Shown here: in pieces, positions 34,861-43,596 of the stretch
Layout: every line of letters starts with the position of its first letter
How positions within the stretch are numbered: the stretch's first letter is position 1
Source of the DNA: SHLQ01 sp964451305
GTDB taxonomy: Bacteria; Actinomycetota; Acidimicrobiia; Acidimicrobiales; SHLQ01
Direction of reading: 5' to 3'
DNA: 64,000 nt
Assembly: GCA_964451305.1 (NCBI GenBank)
Contig: CAYVHV010000006.1
Coordinates: 1 to 64,000, forward strand
Notes under the pieces: model-generated
Database searches by the model: none
What the model saw: only the letters and a program-made list of their open reading frames with translations
What the model was told of the DNA's origin: nothing
Made by a program: the position numbers and the translations under genes

Positions 34861-36177
34861 ATGAACCGCCTCAAACCGTCAACTCGTAAGGTTGTTAAAT
34901 TCCTTGCGCTCTTGACGGCAGCATTCGTTCTGGCAGCGTGTGCCGATAACGCGCCGCTCGATACTCGTGGAGACAACCTCCAAGGACCGGAAGCCCGCGA
35001 CATCGAGAGCTTCCTGCGTTGGGTCTTGTGGGTCGCATACGTGGTGTTCGCACTCGTGATGGGTCTCACGTTGTATGCCTGGAAGAACTTCCGCATCAAG
35101 ACCGACGACTACGAGGACGATGAGTTTCCCGAGCAGATCGACCACAGTAAGTGGGAGATTGTCTGGACGATCGTTCCTGCGATCATCCTCGCCGTTGTCG
35201 CAGGATTCACGCTCATCTTGCACCTTCAAGTCAACGGCCGCGAAGACAATCCGATCACGGTGGAAGTCGCCGATGGGTCCTCGGTCGAATGGGAACCGGA
35301 GATCGTCGTTGTTGGCCAGCAATGGTGGTGGGAGTACCAGTACCACTTCGGCGATGTTGAGCTCACCGCCCAGCGCGTTGAAACGCTCCCAAACGCAGAC
35401 ATCACCACCGCAACCCAGATGGTCATCCCGGTCGGCATGGAGATCGAACTCGAAGTCACCAGCCGCGACGTGATCCACTCGCACTGGATTCCATCGCTAA
35501 ACGGTAAGCGTGACGCCGTTCCCGGCCGCCAGAGTGCACCGTGGAAGATTCAAGCCGATGAACCGGGTGTCTACTTCGGTCAGTGCACCGAGTTCTGTGG
35601 CCTCTCACACTCCCGTATGCGCATGCAGGTCGTGGCGCTCCCAGAGGCAGAGTTCCAAGAGTGGGTCACCGCCCAGATGACCGGCCTCGAGCTCTCCCCA
35701 GAAACCGCTGCGTACGTCGCTGAACTCGCAGCTGGCGAGACCATCCCTCCAGAGGGCAACGAGCAGCGTGCGATCGACACCTTCCGCACCAAGTGCGCAT
35801 CGTGCCACGTGCTCGATGGTGTCACCGACGGCATCGTTGCTCGTCCGGAAGAACAGCTCGTTTCCGGTGCAGCTCCGAACCTCACGCACTTTGCAACTCG
35901 AACCACCTTCGCCGGTGGTATCCGCAACGTGTACGACACGAACACCGGTGAGTTCAACCGCAACGATCTTGCCCAGTGGCTTCGCGATCCAGCGTCGATC
36001 AAAGCGAACTTCACCGAGCCAGTAAGTGACACGGATAGCCGCCTCCGCGGAATGCCAAACCTGGGTCTCACCACTCAGGAAGTAGACGATCTCGTATCGC
36101 TACTCGAATCGACCGGGCCTCAAGAGGGCGAATTTGAGTCGTTCGATTTCATCATCGAAGAAACGGGGATCGAATAA
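34861..36177 (+). CDS. ctaC: Cytochrome c oxidase subunit II with fused cytochrome c domain (caa3 type)
   Basis: This lipoprotein precursor has lipobox VLAAC (Cys27), two helices (about 48-70 and 98-122), a cupredoxin domain and a C-terminal cytochrome c. CuA ligands are visible: His206 in VIHSHW and QCTEFCGLSHSRM giving Cys242, Cys246, His250 and Met253, with QWWWEYQY nearby. The heme c site is CASCH (Cys312, Cys315, His316), with a Met ligand in GMPNLGL. The fused cytochrome makes this a caa3-type oxidase able to take electrons without a separate soluble cytochrome c. The ATG at 34861 follows AAGGAA. Its TAA overlaps the ctaD ATG (TAATG). Confidence 0.95.
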   Translation: MNRLKPSTRKVVKFLALLTAAFVLAACADNAPLDTRGDNLQGPEARDIESFLRWVLWVAYVVFALVMGLTLYAWKNFRIKTDDYEDDEFPEQIDHSKWEIVWTIVPAIILAVVAGFTLILHLQVNGREDNPITVEVADGSSVEWEPEIVVVGQQWWWEYQYHFGDVELTAQRVETLPNADITTATQMVIPVGMEIELEVTSRDVIHSHWIPSLNGKRDAVPGRQSAPWKIQADEPGVYFGQCTEFCGLSHSRMRMQVVALPEAEFQEWVTAQMTGLELSPETAAYVAELAAGETIPPEGNEQRAIDTFRTKCASCHVLDGVTDGIVARPEEQLVSGAAPNLTHFATRTTFAGGIRNVYDTNTGEFNRNDLAQWLRDPASIKANFTEPVSDTDSRLRGMPNLGLTTQEVDDLVSLLESTGPQEGEFESFDFIIEETGIE

Positions 36178-38222
36178 TGGCAATTATCGACCAGCCATTG
36201 GCCATCGGCTCTGGCGACGGACCGGTTGAGACCGTCGATCGTCCGCTCGGTACGATCACCCGGCCTCGAGAATCTGGAACCTGGCGAGACTGGCTGACCA
36301 CCGTCGACCATAAGAAGATCGGCATCATGTACGGCGCTGCCGCGATGTTCTTCTTCGTGATCGGTGGCGCTGAAGCGTTGCTGATTCGCCTCCAGTTGGC
36401 CACTCCAAACGGCACGCTGTTGTCGCCCGAGGTGTACAACCAAGTCTTCACCATGCACGGCGTGACGATGATCTTCCTCGTCGCAATGCCCATGGGTGCG
36501 GCGTTTGCCAACTACCTCCTGCCGCTGCAAATCGGTGCTCGAGATGTGGCATTCCCTCGTTTGAATGCGCTCAGTTTCTGGGTCTTCCTCTTCGGTGGAT
36601 TGTTCTTGAACTCGGCATGGCTACTCGGCGGTGGCGCCGACGGCGGCTGGTTCAACTACGCACCGAACTCGACGGTGACGTTCTCGCCATCGCACGGCAT
36701 CGACTTCTACGCACTCGGCCTGCAGATCACCGGTGTTGCTTCGCTCGTCGGCGCAATCAACCTGATCACGACCGTGCTGAACATGCGTCCCAAGGGCATG
36801 ACCCTGATGCGGATGCCGATCTTCACATGGATGAACCTGGTCGTACAGTTCCTACTGCTCTTCGCAGTTCCCGTGATCTCGGTGGCACTGTTCGAACTCA
36901 CCTTCGACCGCCTCTTCGACGCCAACTTCTTCAACACCGAAGCCGGCGCCGACCCGTTGCTCTGGCAGCACCTCTTCTGGATCTTTGGTCACCCAGAGGT
37001 GTACATCCTCATCCTTCCGAGCTTCGGCATTGTCTCCGAGGTCATCCCGGTCTTCTCCCGTAAGCCAATCTTCGGGTATAGCTTCATGGTCGCTTCGGGC
37101 GTTGCCATTGGGTTCATGGGCTGGGGCGTTTGGGCTCACCACATGTTTGTTTCGGGCATCGGTCCAATCTCGGTCGCTGCGTTCTCGCTCTCGACGATGT
37201 TCATCGCGGTGCCAACCGGCGTGAAAATCCTCAACTGGCTCGCAACGATCTGGGGCGGCAAGCTGCGCTTCAACACTGCAATGCTCTTCGCTGTCGGCGT
37301 CGTCTCGATGTTCACCATCGGCGGACTCTCCGGCGTCACCCACTCGATTGCGCCAGCTGACACCCAGCAGACCGACACGTACTACATCGTTGCTCACTTC
37401 CACTACGTGATCTTCGGTGGAACGCTCCTCGGCTTCTTCTCTGGCTTCTACTTCTGGTGGCCAAAGATGTTTGGCTACAAGCTCAACGAGAAGCTCGGTA
37501 AGACCAACTTCTGGCTTCAGATCGTCGGCTTCAACGTCACATTCGGTCCGATGCACATCCTTGGACTCCAAGGCATGAGCCGTCGTATCGATACCTACGA
37601 TGCGGGCTTCGGGTTTGAGTTCTGGAACCTCGTTGCAACCGTCGGTGCGTTCATCATCGCCCTCGGTATTGCATTCTTCTTCGTAAACGTTGCGGTCAGC
37701 CGCAGGCAGTGGATTGCCGCTGGCAAGCCAAACCCTGGACCCGATCCATGGGACGCACGAAGCCTCGAATGGATGACCGCATCCCCAACGCCGGTTCACA
37801 ACTTCGACGAAGAGATCATCGTCGATAGCCAAGATGAGTTCTGGCATCGCAAGTACGGCTATGACGAGCAGGGCAACGTTGTCCGCATCGCCACCGCCGA
37901 AGAAGTCGCTCAGGACGGATCGAACACCAATGTTCACCTCCCATCACCGAGCTACTTCCCAATCTTGCTGGCGCTCAGCATGCCGATCATCAGCTATGGC
38001 CTGATCTACAGCCTCTGGCTCTGCATTCCTGGCGGAATGCTCATGGTGTACTCGATGGTCGGTTGGATGTTCGAGCATCCCGACGATCCAAACGCCGCAC
38101 ACGACGATCACGGCCACGATGACCACGGCGATGCGCCAGACGCACTCGAAGCCGGAGATGTCGAGGAAGAGCTCGTCGGCGTAGGAGCCGGAGCACCTGA
38201 AACGGAGGTCACCGATGGCTAG
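36177..38222 (+). CDS. ctaD: Cytochrome c oxidase subunit I
   Basis: This is the catalytic subunit of the proton-pumping aa3/caa3 oxidase. Canonical ligands are all present: His94 in FTMHGVTMIF (heme a), GHPEVY with His272, Glu274 and Tyr276, AHH with His321/322 (CuB), and AHFHYV with His407/409 (heme a3 and a). The Glu in HPEVY places it in the A1 oxidase family. At 681 residues it is longer than the core: after helix XII come an about 90-residue soluble segment, two extra helices and a His/Asp-rich tail (HDDHGHDDHGD), an extension seen in other actinobacterial CtaD. The ctaE gene overlaps its end by eight bases. Confidence 0.97.
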   Translation: MAIIDQPLAIGSGDGPVETVDRPLGTITRPRESGTWRDWLTTVDHKKIGIMYGAAAMFFFVIGGAEALLIRLQLATPNGTLLSPEVYNQVFTMHGVTMIFLVAMPMGAAFANYLLPLQIGARDVAFPRLNALSFWVFLFGGLFLNSAWLLGGGADGGWFNYAPNSTVTFSPSHGIDFYALGLQITGVASLVGAINLITTVLNMRPKGMTLMRMPIFTWMNLVVQFLLLFAVPVISVALFELTFDRLFDANFFNTEAGADPLLWQHLFWIFGHPEVYILILPSFGIVSEVIPVFSRKPIFGYSFMVASGVAIGFMGWGVWAHHMFVSGIGPISVAAFSLSTMFIAVPTGVKILNWLATIWGGKLRFNTAMLFAVGVVSMFTIGGLSGVTHSIAPADTQQTDTYYIVAHFHYVIFGGTLLGFFSGFYFWWPKMFGYKLNEKLGKTNFWLQIVGFNVTFGPMHILGLQGMSRRIDTYDAGFGFEFWNLVATVGAFIIALGIAFFFVNVAVSRRQWIAAGKPNPGPDPWDARSLEWMTASPTPVHNFDEEIIVDSQDEFWHRKYGYDEQGNVVRIATAEEVAQDGSNTNVHLPSPSYFPILLALSMPIISYGLIYSLWLCIPGGMLMVYSMVGWMFEHPDDPNAAHDDHGHDDHGDAPDALEAGDVEEELVGVGAGAPETEVTDG

Positions 38223-38847
38223 CGCAACGGTTGCAATGGACCACGGGGCCGATCACGGTCACGAGGAGCACGAGACCAACTACGGCATGAGCAACAACAA
38301 GATGGCCATGTGGCTGTTCTTGTCGTCTGACTGCCTGCTCTTCGGAGCGTTGATCTCCACGTTCCTGCTCTACCGCACGAACATCTCCGACGGTACGCCG
38401 TTCACCGAGCCAGCCGACGTGTTCGACATCCCGTTCACCTCGCTCAGCTCGTTCGTGTTGCTGATGAGCTCGCTCACGATGGTGCTCGCACTGTCGGCGG
38501 TGAAGCGTGACGACGAACGCAATGGCCGAATCTGGCTCCTCACCACTGCCTTCCTCGGTATGGTCTTCATCGGTGGACAGATCTACGAGTTCACAATCTT
38601 CAGCGCAGAAGGTCTGCAGTACTCCACAAACACGTGGACCTCAGCGTTCTTCACGCTGACCGGCTTTCACGGAGTGCACGTCAGCGTCGGCATCTTGTTG
38701 CTCATGGGAACGGTGTTCGGCACCCGCAACAGTGGCCTCGGTAAAGAGAAGAGTGAAGCCGTCGAGCTCGTTGGTTTGTACTGGCACTTCGTCGACATCG
38801 TCTGGGTCATCATCTTCACCGTCATCTACCTCATCCCGATCGGATAA
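38215..38847 (+). CDS. ctaE: Cytochrome c oxidase subunit III
   Basis: This is a 210-residue five-helix subunit III. Typical elements are KMAMWLFLSSDCLLFGALI, TLTGFHGVHVSVGILLLMG with the conserved HGxHV, and the closing VELVGLYWHFVDIVWVIIFTVIYL. The N-terminus carries a His-rich stretch (DHGADHGHEEHE). It overlaps ctaD by eight bases and precedes ctaF by 11, as part of one operon. Confidence 0.95.
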   Translation: MASATVAMDHGADHGHEEHETNYGMSNNKMAMWLFLSSDCLLFGALISTFLLYRTNISDGTPFTEPADVFDIPFTSLSSFVLLMSSLTMVLALSAVKRDDERNGRIWLLTTAFLGMVFIGGQIYEFTIFSAEGLQYSTNTWTSAFFTLTGFHGVHVSVGILLLMGTVFGTRNSGLGKEKSEAVELVGLYWHFVDIVWVIIFTVIYLIPIG

Positions 38848-38858
38848 GGGGAATTCGT

Positions 38859-39263
38859 ATGTCTGTCACAGAGAACACTCCAATGGACCACGTCGATCAC
38901 GACGGTATGGATCACGATCACGATCACGAACACCCAACAGATCGAAGCTACGTGATGATCGCTCTCGGTCTTGCCGTGCTCACCGCGGTCGAGGTTCTGC
39001 TCTTCGTCCTCGAGGATTGGATCGGCGACAACCTTGGTCTCGGCAGTGTGAAGATTGCCCTAGTCCTCTTGATGATCGTCAAGTTCTGGATTGTCGGTGC
39101 GTACTTCATGCACCTCAAGTTCGATAACCCGATCCTCACTCAGCTGTTTCTGTTTGGGCTCGTACTAGCGGTCGTGGTGTATTTCATCATGCTGTCCGCG
39201 TTTGAGTTCTCGTTCTGGAACGACGGCTTCGAAGACACCGGTTTACCCGGGGGAATTAGCTAG
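38859..39263 (+). CDS. ctaF: Cytochrome c oxidase subunit IV (prokaryotic, CtaF type)
   Basis: This is a small 134-residue subunit with three helices: residues 31-52, 66-86 and 96-116. The middle helix ends in FWIVGAYFMHLKFDNP, the usual signature of the bacterial COX4 family. The first 26 residues are unusually rich in His and Asp (DHVDHDGMDHDHDHEHP). It lies between ctaE and the CtaG-like assembly gene, with 2 bases to the latter. Confidence 0.9.
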   Translation: MSVTENTPMDHVDHDGMDHDHDHEHPTDRSYVMIALGLAVLTAVEVLLFVLEDWIGDNLGLGSVKIALVLLMIVKFWIVGAYFMHLKFDNPILTQLFLFGLVLAVVVYFIMLSAFEFSFWNDGFEDTGLPGGIS

Positions 39264-39265
39264 CT

Positions 39266-40177
39266 GTGTTGCTGGCTCAAGAGATCAACCCGTGGCAGTA
39301 CCAACCTCACCCCGAGGTCTGGGTTCTCGTTCTTGGGATTGTGGGCTTGGGCTTCTACGCGACTCGGGTGATCGGCCCGAAGGTCGTTACTGAAGGTTCG
39401 CTCGATTCGGACGGAAATCCACTCGAAATCGCAACCGTTCGTCAACGGCGATTCTTCGCTGGTGCGGTCGTGACCTTGGCGATCGCCGCCGATTGGCCAA
39501 TGCACGACATTGCGGAGCGGTATCTGTACTCGGTGCACATGTTCCAGCATCTGCTGATCACGTTCTTCATCCCGATTCTGTTCTTAAAGGCCACGCCTGA
39601 GTGGCTTGCTCGCCTGATCCTCGGCGGTGGCGATCAAGGCCGCACCCTGGTCGGAAAGCTTGCAAAGCCAGTCGCTGCTGGCGTCACCTTCAATTTCCTT
39701 GCTGCGCTCACCCACTGGAACGGAATCGTTCAACTCTCCTTCGATTCTGGTCCCTTTCACTACGGCATCCATCTCCTGATGTTCAGCTCGGCGCTGCTCA
39801 TGTGGCTTCCCGTCCATGGCCCGCTTCCAGAACTTCGCCTCAAGGTGCCAGCACAGGTCATCTACCTGTTCCTCATGTCGATCATTCCAACGATCCCTGC
39901 TGGCTGGCTGACCTTCGCCGACAACCCGGTGTATCCGGCGTACGACACGGTCGATCGTCTGTGGAACATCAGCGCCGTCAACGACCAGCAGATGGCTGGC
40001 TTCATCATGAAGGTGCTCGGCGGCTTCTTCTTGTGGGTCATGATCGGAATCAAGTTCTTCGGCTATGCGGCGAAAGAACGTGCGTCAGACCTCGAGAAGC
40101 GTGTTGTTCGTCCCCTCACCTATGACGAGGTAACGAACGAGTTCAACCGCAGCGAGCCATCGCGCGTCGAGTTGTAG
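39266..40177 (+). CDS. ctaG: Cytochrome c oxidase assembly factor CtaG (caa3 type)
   Basis: This polytopic protein of about seven helices belongs to the caa3-CtaG family, thought to help insert copper during oxidase assembly. Recognisable blocks are YLYSVHMFQHLLITFFIPILFL, with the paired His, ALTHWNGIVQLSFD and the late LWNISAVNDQQMAGFIMKV. It begins at the GTG at 39266, two bases after ctaF, and closes the operon. Confidence 0.88.
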   Translation: MLLAQEINPWQYQPHPEVWVLVLGIVGLGFYATRVIGPKVVTEGSLDSDGNPLEIATVRQRRFFAGAVVTLAIAADWPMHDIAERYLYSVHMFQHLLITFFIPILFLKATPEWLARLILGGGDQGRTLVGKLAKPVAAGVTFNFLAALTHWNGIVQLSFDSGPFHYGIHLLMFSSALLMWLPVHGPLPELRLKVPAQVIYLFLMSIIPTIPAGWLTFADNPVYPAYDTVDRLWNISAVNDQQMAGFIMKVLGGFFLWVMIGIKFFGYAAKERASDLEKRVVRPLTYDEVTNEFNRSEPSRVEL

Positions 40178-40223
40178 CCTCCAGATACTCCCGCAAGATT
40201 CTGCGGCAGCGCGCCTTGCCTGT

Positions 40224-40252
40224 GCGCAGAAACTCACTCTGCGTATTTGTGT
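40224..40252 (+). terminator. Possible terminator of the oxidase operon
   Basis: CGCAGA (40225-40230) pairs with TCTGCG (40238-40243) around a 7-base loop, followed by TATTTGTGT. A weaker CCGCA/TGCGG hairpin precedes it at 40191-40206. Both lie downstream of ctaG. Confidence 0.45.
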
Positions 40253-40333
40253 CAGGGATTATTCCGCAGAAGTTGTCGCACAAAGTGGCGATGCGAATAG
40301 TATTGGCTACTAACTGGGCGACAGGAGTAGGGC

Positions 40334-42337
40334 ATGGTTGCGGGCGGCGGGCTTTCATTGACGGACGACGAGGTCGTCGCGTCTTTTGACATCTTCGACA
40401 CGGTCGTGACGCGACGCGTTGGTGATCCTCGATCAGCGTTCCTGTCGCTGGGCCGACGCCTCCACGGACAGGCGCGGATCGGTTGTTCAGCCCATGCGTT
40501 CGCGAAGGCCCGCACCGACGCCGAAGTCCGCACGTTCCGAAACGCTGGTGGACTCGATTCTGATGTCACCCTCCACGACATCTACTGCGAACTCGGAAAT
40601 GCGCTGCATTGGACCGAGGAGAAGATTGCACGGTTATACCAAGCGGAACTCGAACTCGAGTCAGAGTTGCTCGTCACGATTGCGGATGGAAAACAGCGCG
40701 TCGAAAAGGCACGGGACAAGGGGGAACGCATCGTCTACGTCTCCGACATGTATCTTCCGGCTGACTACCTCGAAACGATGCTCCGTGAGCGAGGGCTCTT
40801 TGTCGACGGCGACACGCTCATCGTGTCCAACGAAAAGAGTGCTTCTAAAGCCACCGGCAAGTTGTGGCCAATAGCTCTTCGCGAGCTCGGTACGGATCCG
40901 CACTGGGTCTGTCATATCGGCAACGATGCGAAGAGCGATGGCCGGACAGCTCGCAAGGCCGGTATGTGTGCTCTCGTGCTCGAACAGAACAACCTCAATC
41001 GATATGAACGAGCGCTGGAACGTCACCGCGATGCAACCGATGGCCTGAGCTCTGCAATTGCCGGTGCGAGTCGTCTCGCCCGGCTCGATCCTCCAGATCC
41101 GACACGGACTGCACTATCGGATGTCGCTGCCGGCGTGGTTGCGCCGTTCGTCATCGGCAATCTCCTGTGGACGCTCGAAGTCGCTCGCAAGGAAAACCTC
41201 GCCGAGCTCTTCTTCGTTGCTCGCGATGGCCAGATCCTTTGTGATGTCGCCCGCATCTTGGCCTCGAAAGTTGGCTACACGGGCAAGCTCACATACGTCT
41301 ACGGAAGTCGACAGGCCTGGTCGCTTGGCGGGCTGACATCGATCAGCCCAAAACGGCTCGAACCAATGATTCCTGACTCGGGTGATGTGGACGCAACGTT
41401 GCGATGCGTTCTTTCTCGCCTGGCGTTGAGCCCTGAGGAGATTTCGCTTCCTCTTGCTCACGCAGGCTTTCATCGTGCGACATGGGGCCGCCCGCTCGTC
41501 GACGATCAACCGTCCCAGCTGCGATCGCTGTTGTGCGAGGACCCAGAAATTTCGCGTCTCCTACGAGACAAAGCAAAGACGTCGCGCGAGCTCGTGCTCG
41601 CCTATCTCGATTCTGTCGGAGCGCTCACCGATCAACCTATTGGGTTCGTTGACCTCGGAACTGGTGCGACCCTGTTCAATTCACTCGGTGCCATCCTTAG
41701 TACGGTCGGCCAGAAACCTCCGCTCGGCTTCTATTTCGGTCTCCGATCAAAGGTCACTGATGTCGGCTTCGGAAAGCCACTGACCTATGTGCGTAACGAG
41801 GACGAACGGCTCGGATTCCTGAGCACTCCAGGGTTGTTGACGATGGTCGAACTCGCGTGCACCGCTGGCCACGGTTCGGTGACTGGCTATGAAGATGTCG
41901 ATGGTCTTGTCGTTCCGCAATTCGATGAGTTCGGCAACGATCCGGTTGTTCAGTGGGGTCTGCCGGTTATCTCCAAGACCGTGTGCCGGGTCGCCGAAGA
42001 GCTCCTTCTCGCTCCGGATCTTGTGGGCTCTGAAGGAATCGACCTGCGTCCGGCCATCCTCGAGGTGTTCAACCTGTTTTGGAACTCGCCGACAGCCGAG
42101 GAAGCCCAGGTTTGGGGTTCATATCCCTTTGAGGATGGCTGGGGCAAGCAGTCGTTCCGTCATCCAATCGCCGAGGCCCGAGGCCTACTCGATGCCGTGC
42201 GCCGCCAGCCATATCGACATTGGTGGGAAGAAGGATCGGCACAGCTGAGCGGCCCAGTAGCTCGTAAGGCATTCGAGTCTCGTCGGCTCGCGAAGGACGT
42301 TGTACAAAAAGTTCGCAAACGCTTGCCTATCGGGTAG
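40334..42337 (+). CDS. HAD-superfamily hydrolase of the COG5610 type
   Basis: The N-terminal third is a HAD phosphatase-like domain: motif I FDIFDTVVTRR (with the D-x-F-D-T pattern common to this group), motif II in YVSDMYLP and motif IV in HIGNDAKSDGRTARKAG. The remaining 400 residues are family-specific, with LFFVARDGQILCDVA and IGFVDLGTGATLFNSLGAIL. COG5610 proteins are typically encoded in polysaccharide or glycosyltransferase clusters, but here the gene stands alone after the oxidase operon. At 667 residues it is full length. The substrate is unknown. Confidence 0.75.
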   Translation: MVAGGGLSLTDDEVVASFDIFDTVVTRRVGDPRSAFLSLGRRLHGQARIGCSAHAFAKARTDAEVRTFRNAGGLDSDVTLHDIYCELGNALHWTEEKIARLYQAELELESELLVTIADGKQRVEKARDKGERIVYVSDMYLPADYLETMLRERGLFVDGDTLIVSNEKSASKATGKLWPIALRELGTDPHWVCHIGNDAKSDGRTARKAGMCALVLEQNNLNRYERALERHRDATDGLSSAIAGASRLARLDPPDPTRTALSDVAAGVVAPFVIGNLLWTLEVARKENLAELFFVARDGQILCDVARILASKVGYTGKLTYVYGSRQAWSLGGLTSISPKRLEPMIPDSGDVDATLRCVLSRLALSPEEISLPLAHAGFHRATWGRPLVDDQPSQLRSLLCEDPEISRLLRDKAKTSRELVLAYLDSVGALTDQPIGFVDLGTGATLFNSLGAILSTVGQKPPLGFYFGLRSKVTDVGFGKPLTYVRNEDERLGFLSTPGLLTMVELACTAGHGSVTGYEDVDGLVVPQFDEFGNDPVVQWGLPVISKTVCRVAEELLLAPDLVGSEGIDLRPAILEVFNLFWNSPTAEEAQVWGSYPFEDGWGKQSFRHPIAEARGLLDAVRRQPYRHWWEEGSAQLSGPVARKAFESRRLAKDVVQKVRKRLPIG

Positions 42338-42371
42338 CACCGAATCTGGCGGTCCGCCGTAACGTGGACAG

Positions 42372-42809
42372 GTGTCCCGCAATCAGTCGAGCCCGTCAAA
42401 GCTTAAGGTTGTTGCGCGCGGCTTTGCCGGGGCCTGCGGCGTGTGCGGCAAGTGGCGCTTGAGCCGACAATGGCTGACAGTTACCGAACGATGCCCTCGC
42501 TGCAACTTTCCCATTGAACGCAAAGAAGGTCACTTCGTCGGGGCGGTAGGAATGAATACCATCGTCACCTTTGGCGTCGTGTTGGTCGCGCTCATCGTAG
42601 CACTCGTGATTACCGGAGGGGATCCATCGTCGCCGTGGCTGATGGTCAGCATCGTGGCCGCGATCGGAGCGGTCACCGGCATCATCTTCTATCCGGTATC
42701 GAGAACGCTGTGGAGTGCGATCGATCTGCTGATCGTGCCACTCGAGCCAGGCGAAGTCGATCCCCGCTTCGACCCGTCGGTCTCACTCGACAAGTCAGAC
42801 GCTGAGTAG
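42372..42809 (+). CDS. DUF983-like membrane protein with a zinc ribbon
   Basis: This 145-residue protein begins at the GTG at 42372. A four-Cys ribbon (CGVCGKW at about residue 22 and CPRCNFPIERKEGHFVGA at about 41) precedes two closely spaced helices (residues 60-80 and 88-108), which is the DUF983 layout. The family often lies near cytochrome oxidase genes, which fits this location, but its function is unknown. The C-terminal tail is acidic. Confidence 0.7.
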   Translation: MSRNQSSPSKLKVVARGFAGACGVCGKWRLSRQWLTVTERCPRCNFPIERKEGHFVGAVGMNTIVTFGVVLVALIVALVITGGDPSSPWLMVSIVAAIGAVTGIIFYPVSRTLWSAIDLLIVPLEPGEVDPRFDPSVSLDKSDAE

Positions 42810-42863
42810 AGCCGATCACGGTTCACCCGCGGGAGGTTCTGCGCGTGTTGTAGCGTCCAAAAC

Positions 42864-43571
42864 ATGGTTGTCGACAACACTGCGGAGGCCGCGCACCATC
42901 GAAACGAAGAAGCGATGGTGGCGTGCATGGAGGCCCAGGGCTTCGAGTACTTTGCTCGACCATTTGATGACGTGCGCGGTTTCGTATTTCGAAACCCAGA
43001 GACTGGCGAGGTTATGGAGGAGGCGGCGTTCGCGGCTGCCTACGGTCTAGGGATCGTGTCGGGAACTGCTACTTCCATCGAGCAGGTGCTCGAGACTGAC
43101 CCGAACGCTGCGTACCAGTACTCCTTGTCTGAGGAACAACGAGAGCACTACGACGCCGCGCGAGATGCTTGCGATCAGAAGATCTTTGGAGCGGTGATCG
43201 CTCCGGACATCGATGAGGCGACGTCGGAGGAGATGGGTCGTAGGTGGGACGAAGTGGAGGAGCTCGTTCTCTCCCACCCGGAGATTGTTGCAGCCCTCGC
43301 TACGTGGCGACAGCACATGTCTGCCAACGGATTCGAGTACTCCGACTACGACGAAGCGGTGGAACACCTAGAAGAAGAGTTCAACGCGCTTCTCAACGAG
43401 GCAATGGAACGTGGTCGTCCGTTGTCTGAGGCTCAGCTACACGAGTTCCAGCAACGCGAGATCAGCTTTGCTGTGGCCAACCTCGAAGCGGGAGGTGGCG
43501 AGTCGGGGATTGGGGCTCGATACCAAGAGCTGTTCGACCAGATTATGGATGAGCGCTACGGCGAGAGCTGA
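42864..43571 (+). CDS. Hypothetical acidic helical protein
   Basis: I do not recognise this 235-residue protein. It is rich in Glu, Ala and Arg, mostly helical, with CMEAQGFEYFARPF near residue 21 and a second similar piece, MSANGFEYSDYDE, near 152, suggesting two related halves. Similar Cys-x-x-x-GF-Y patterns occur in actinobacterial secreted proteins, but no signal peptide or lipobox is present from this start, so the location is uncertain. It converges on serS with 25 bases between. Confidence 0.6.
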   Translation: MVVDNTAEAAHHRNEEAMVACMEAQGFEYFARPFDDVRGFVFRNPETGEVMEEAAFAAAYGLGIVSGTATSIEQVLETDPNAAYQYSLSEEQREHYDAARDACDQKIFGAVIAPDIDEATSEEMGRRWDEVEELVLSHPEIVAALATWRQHMSANGFEYSDYDEAVEHLEEEFNALLNEAMERGRPLSEAQLHEFQQREISFAVANLEAGGGESGIGARYQELFDQIMDERYGES

Positions 43572-43596
43572 TGCGGTGCGCTCGGCTGAATTCGAA

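Noticed and set aside
36852..37937. 361-codon open frame antisense to ctaD
   Set aside because: It lies entirely over a well-supported oxidase gene and arises because high-GC codon bias leaves few stops on the other strand. Its translation has no domain, and there is no ribosome site.
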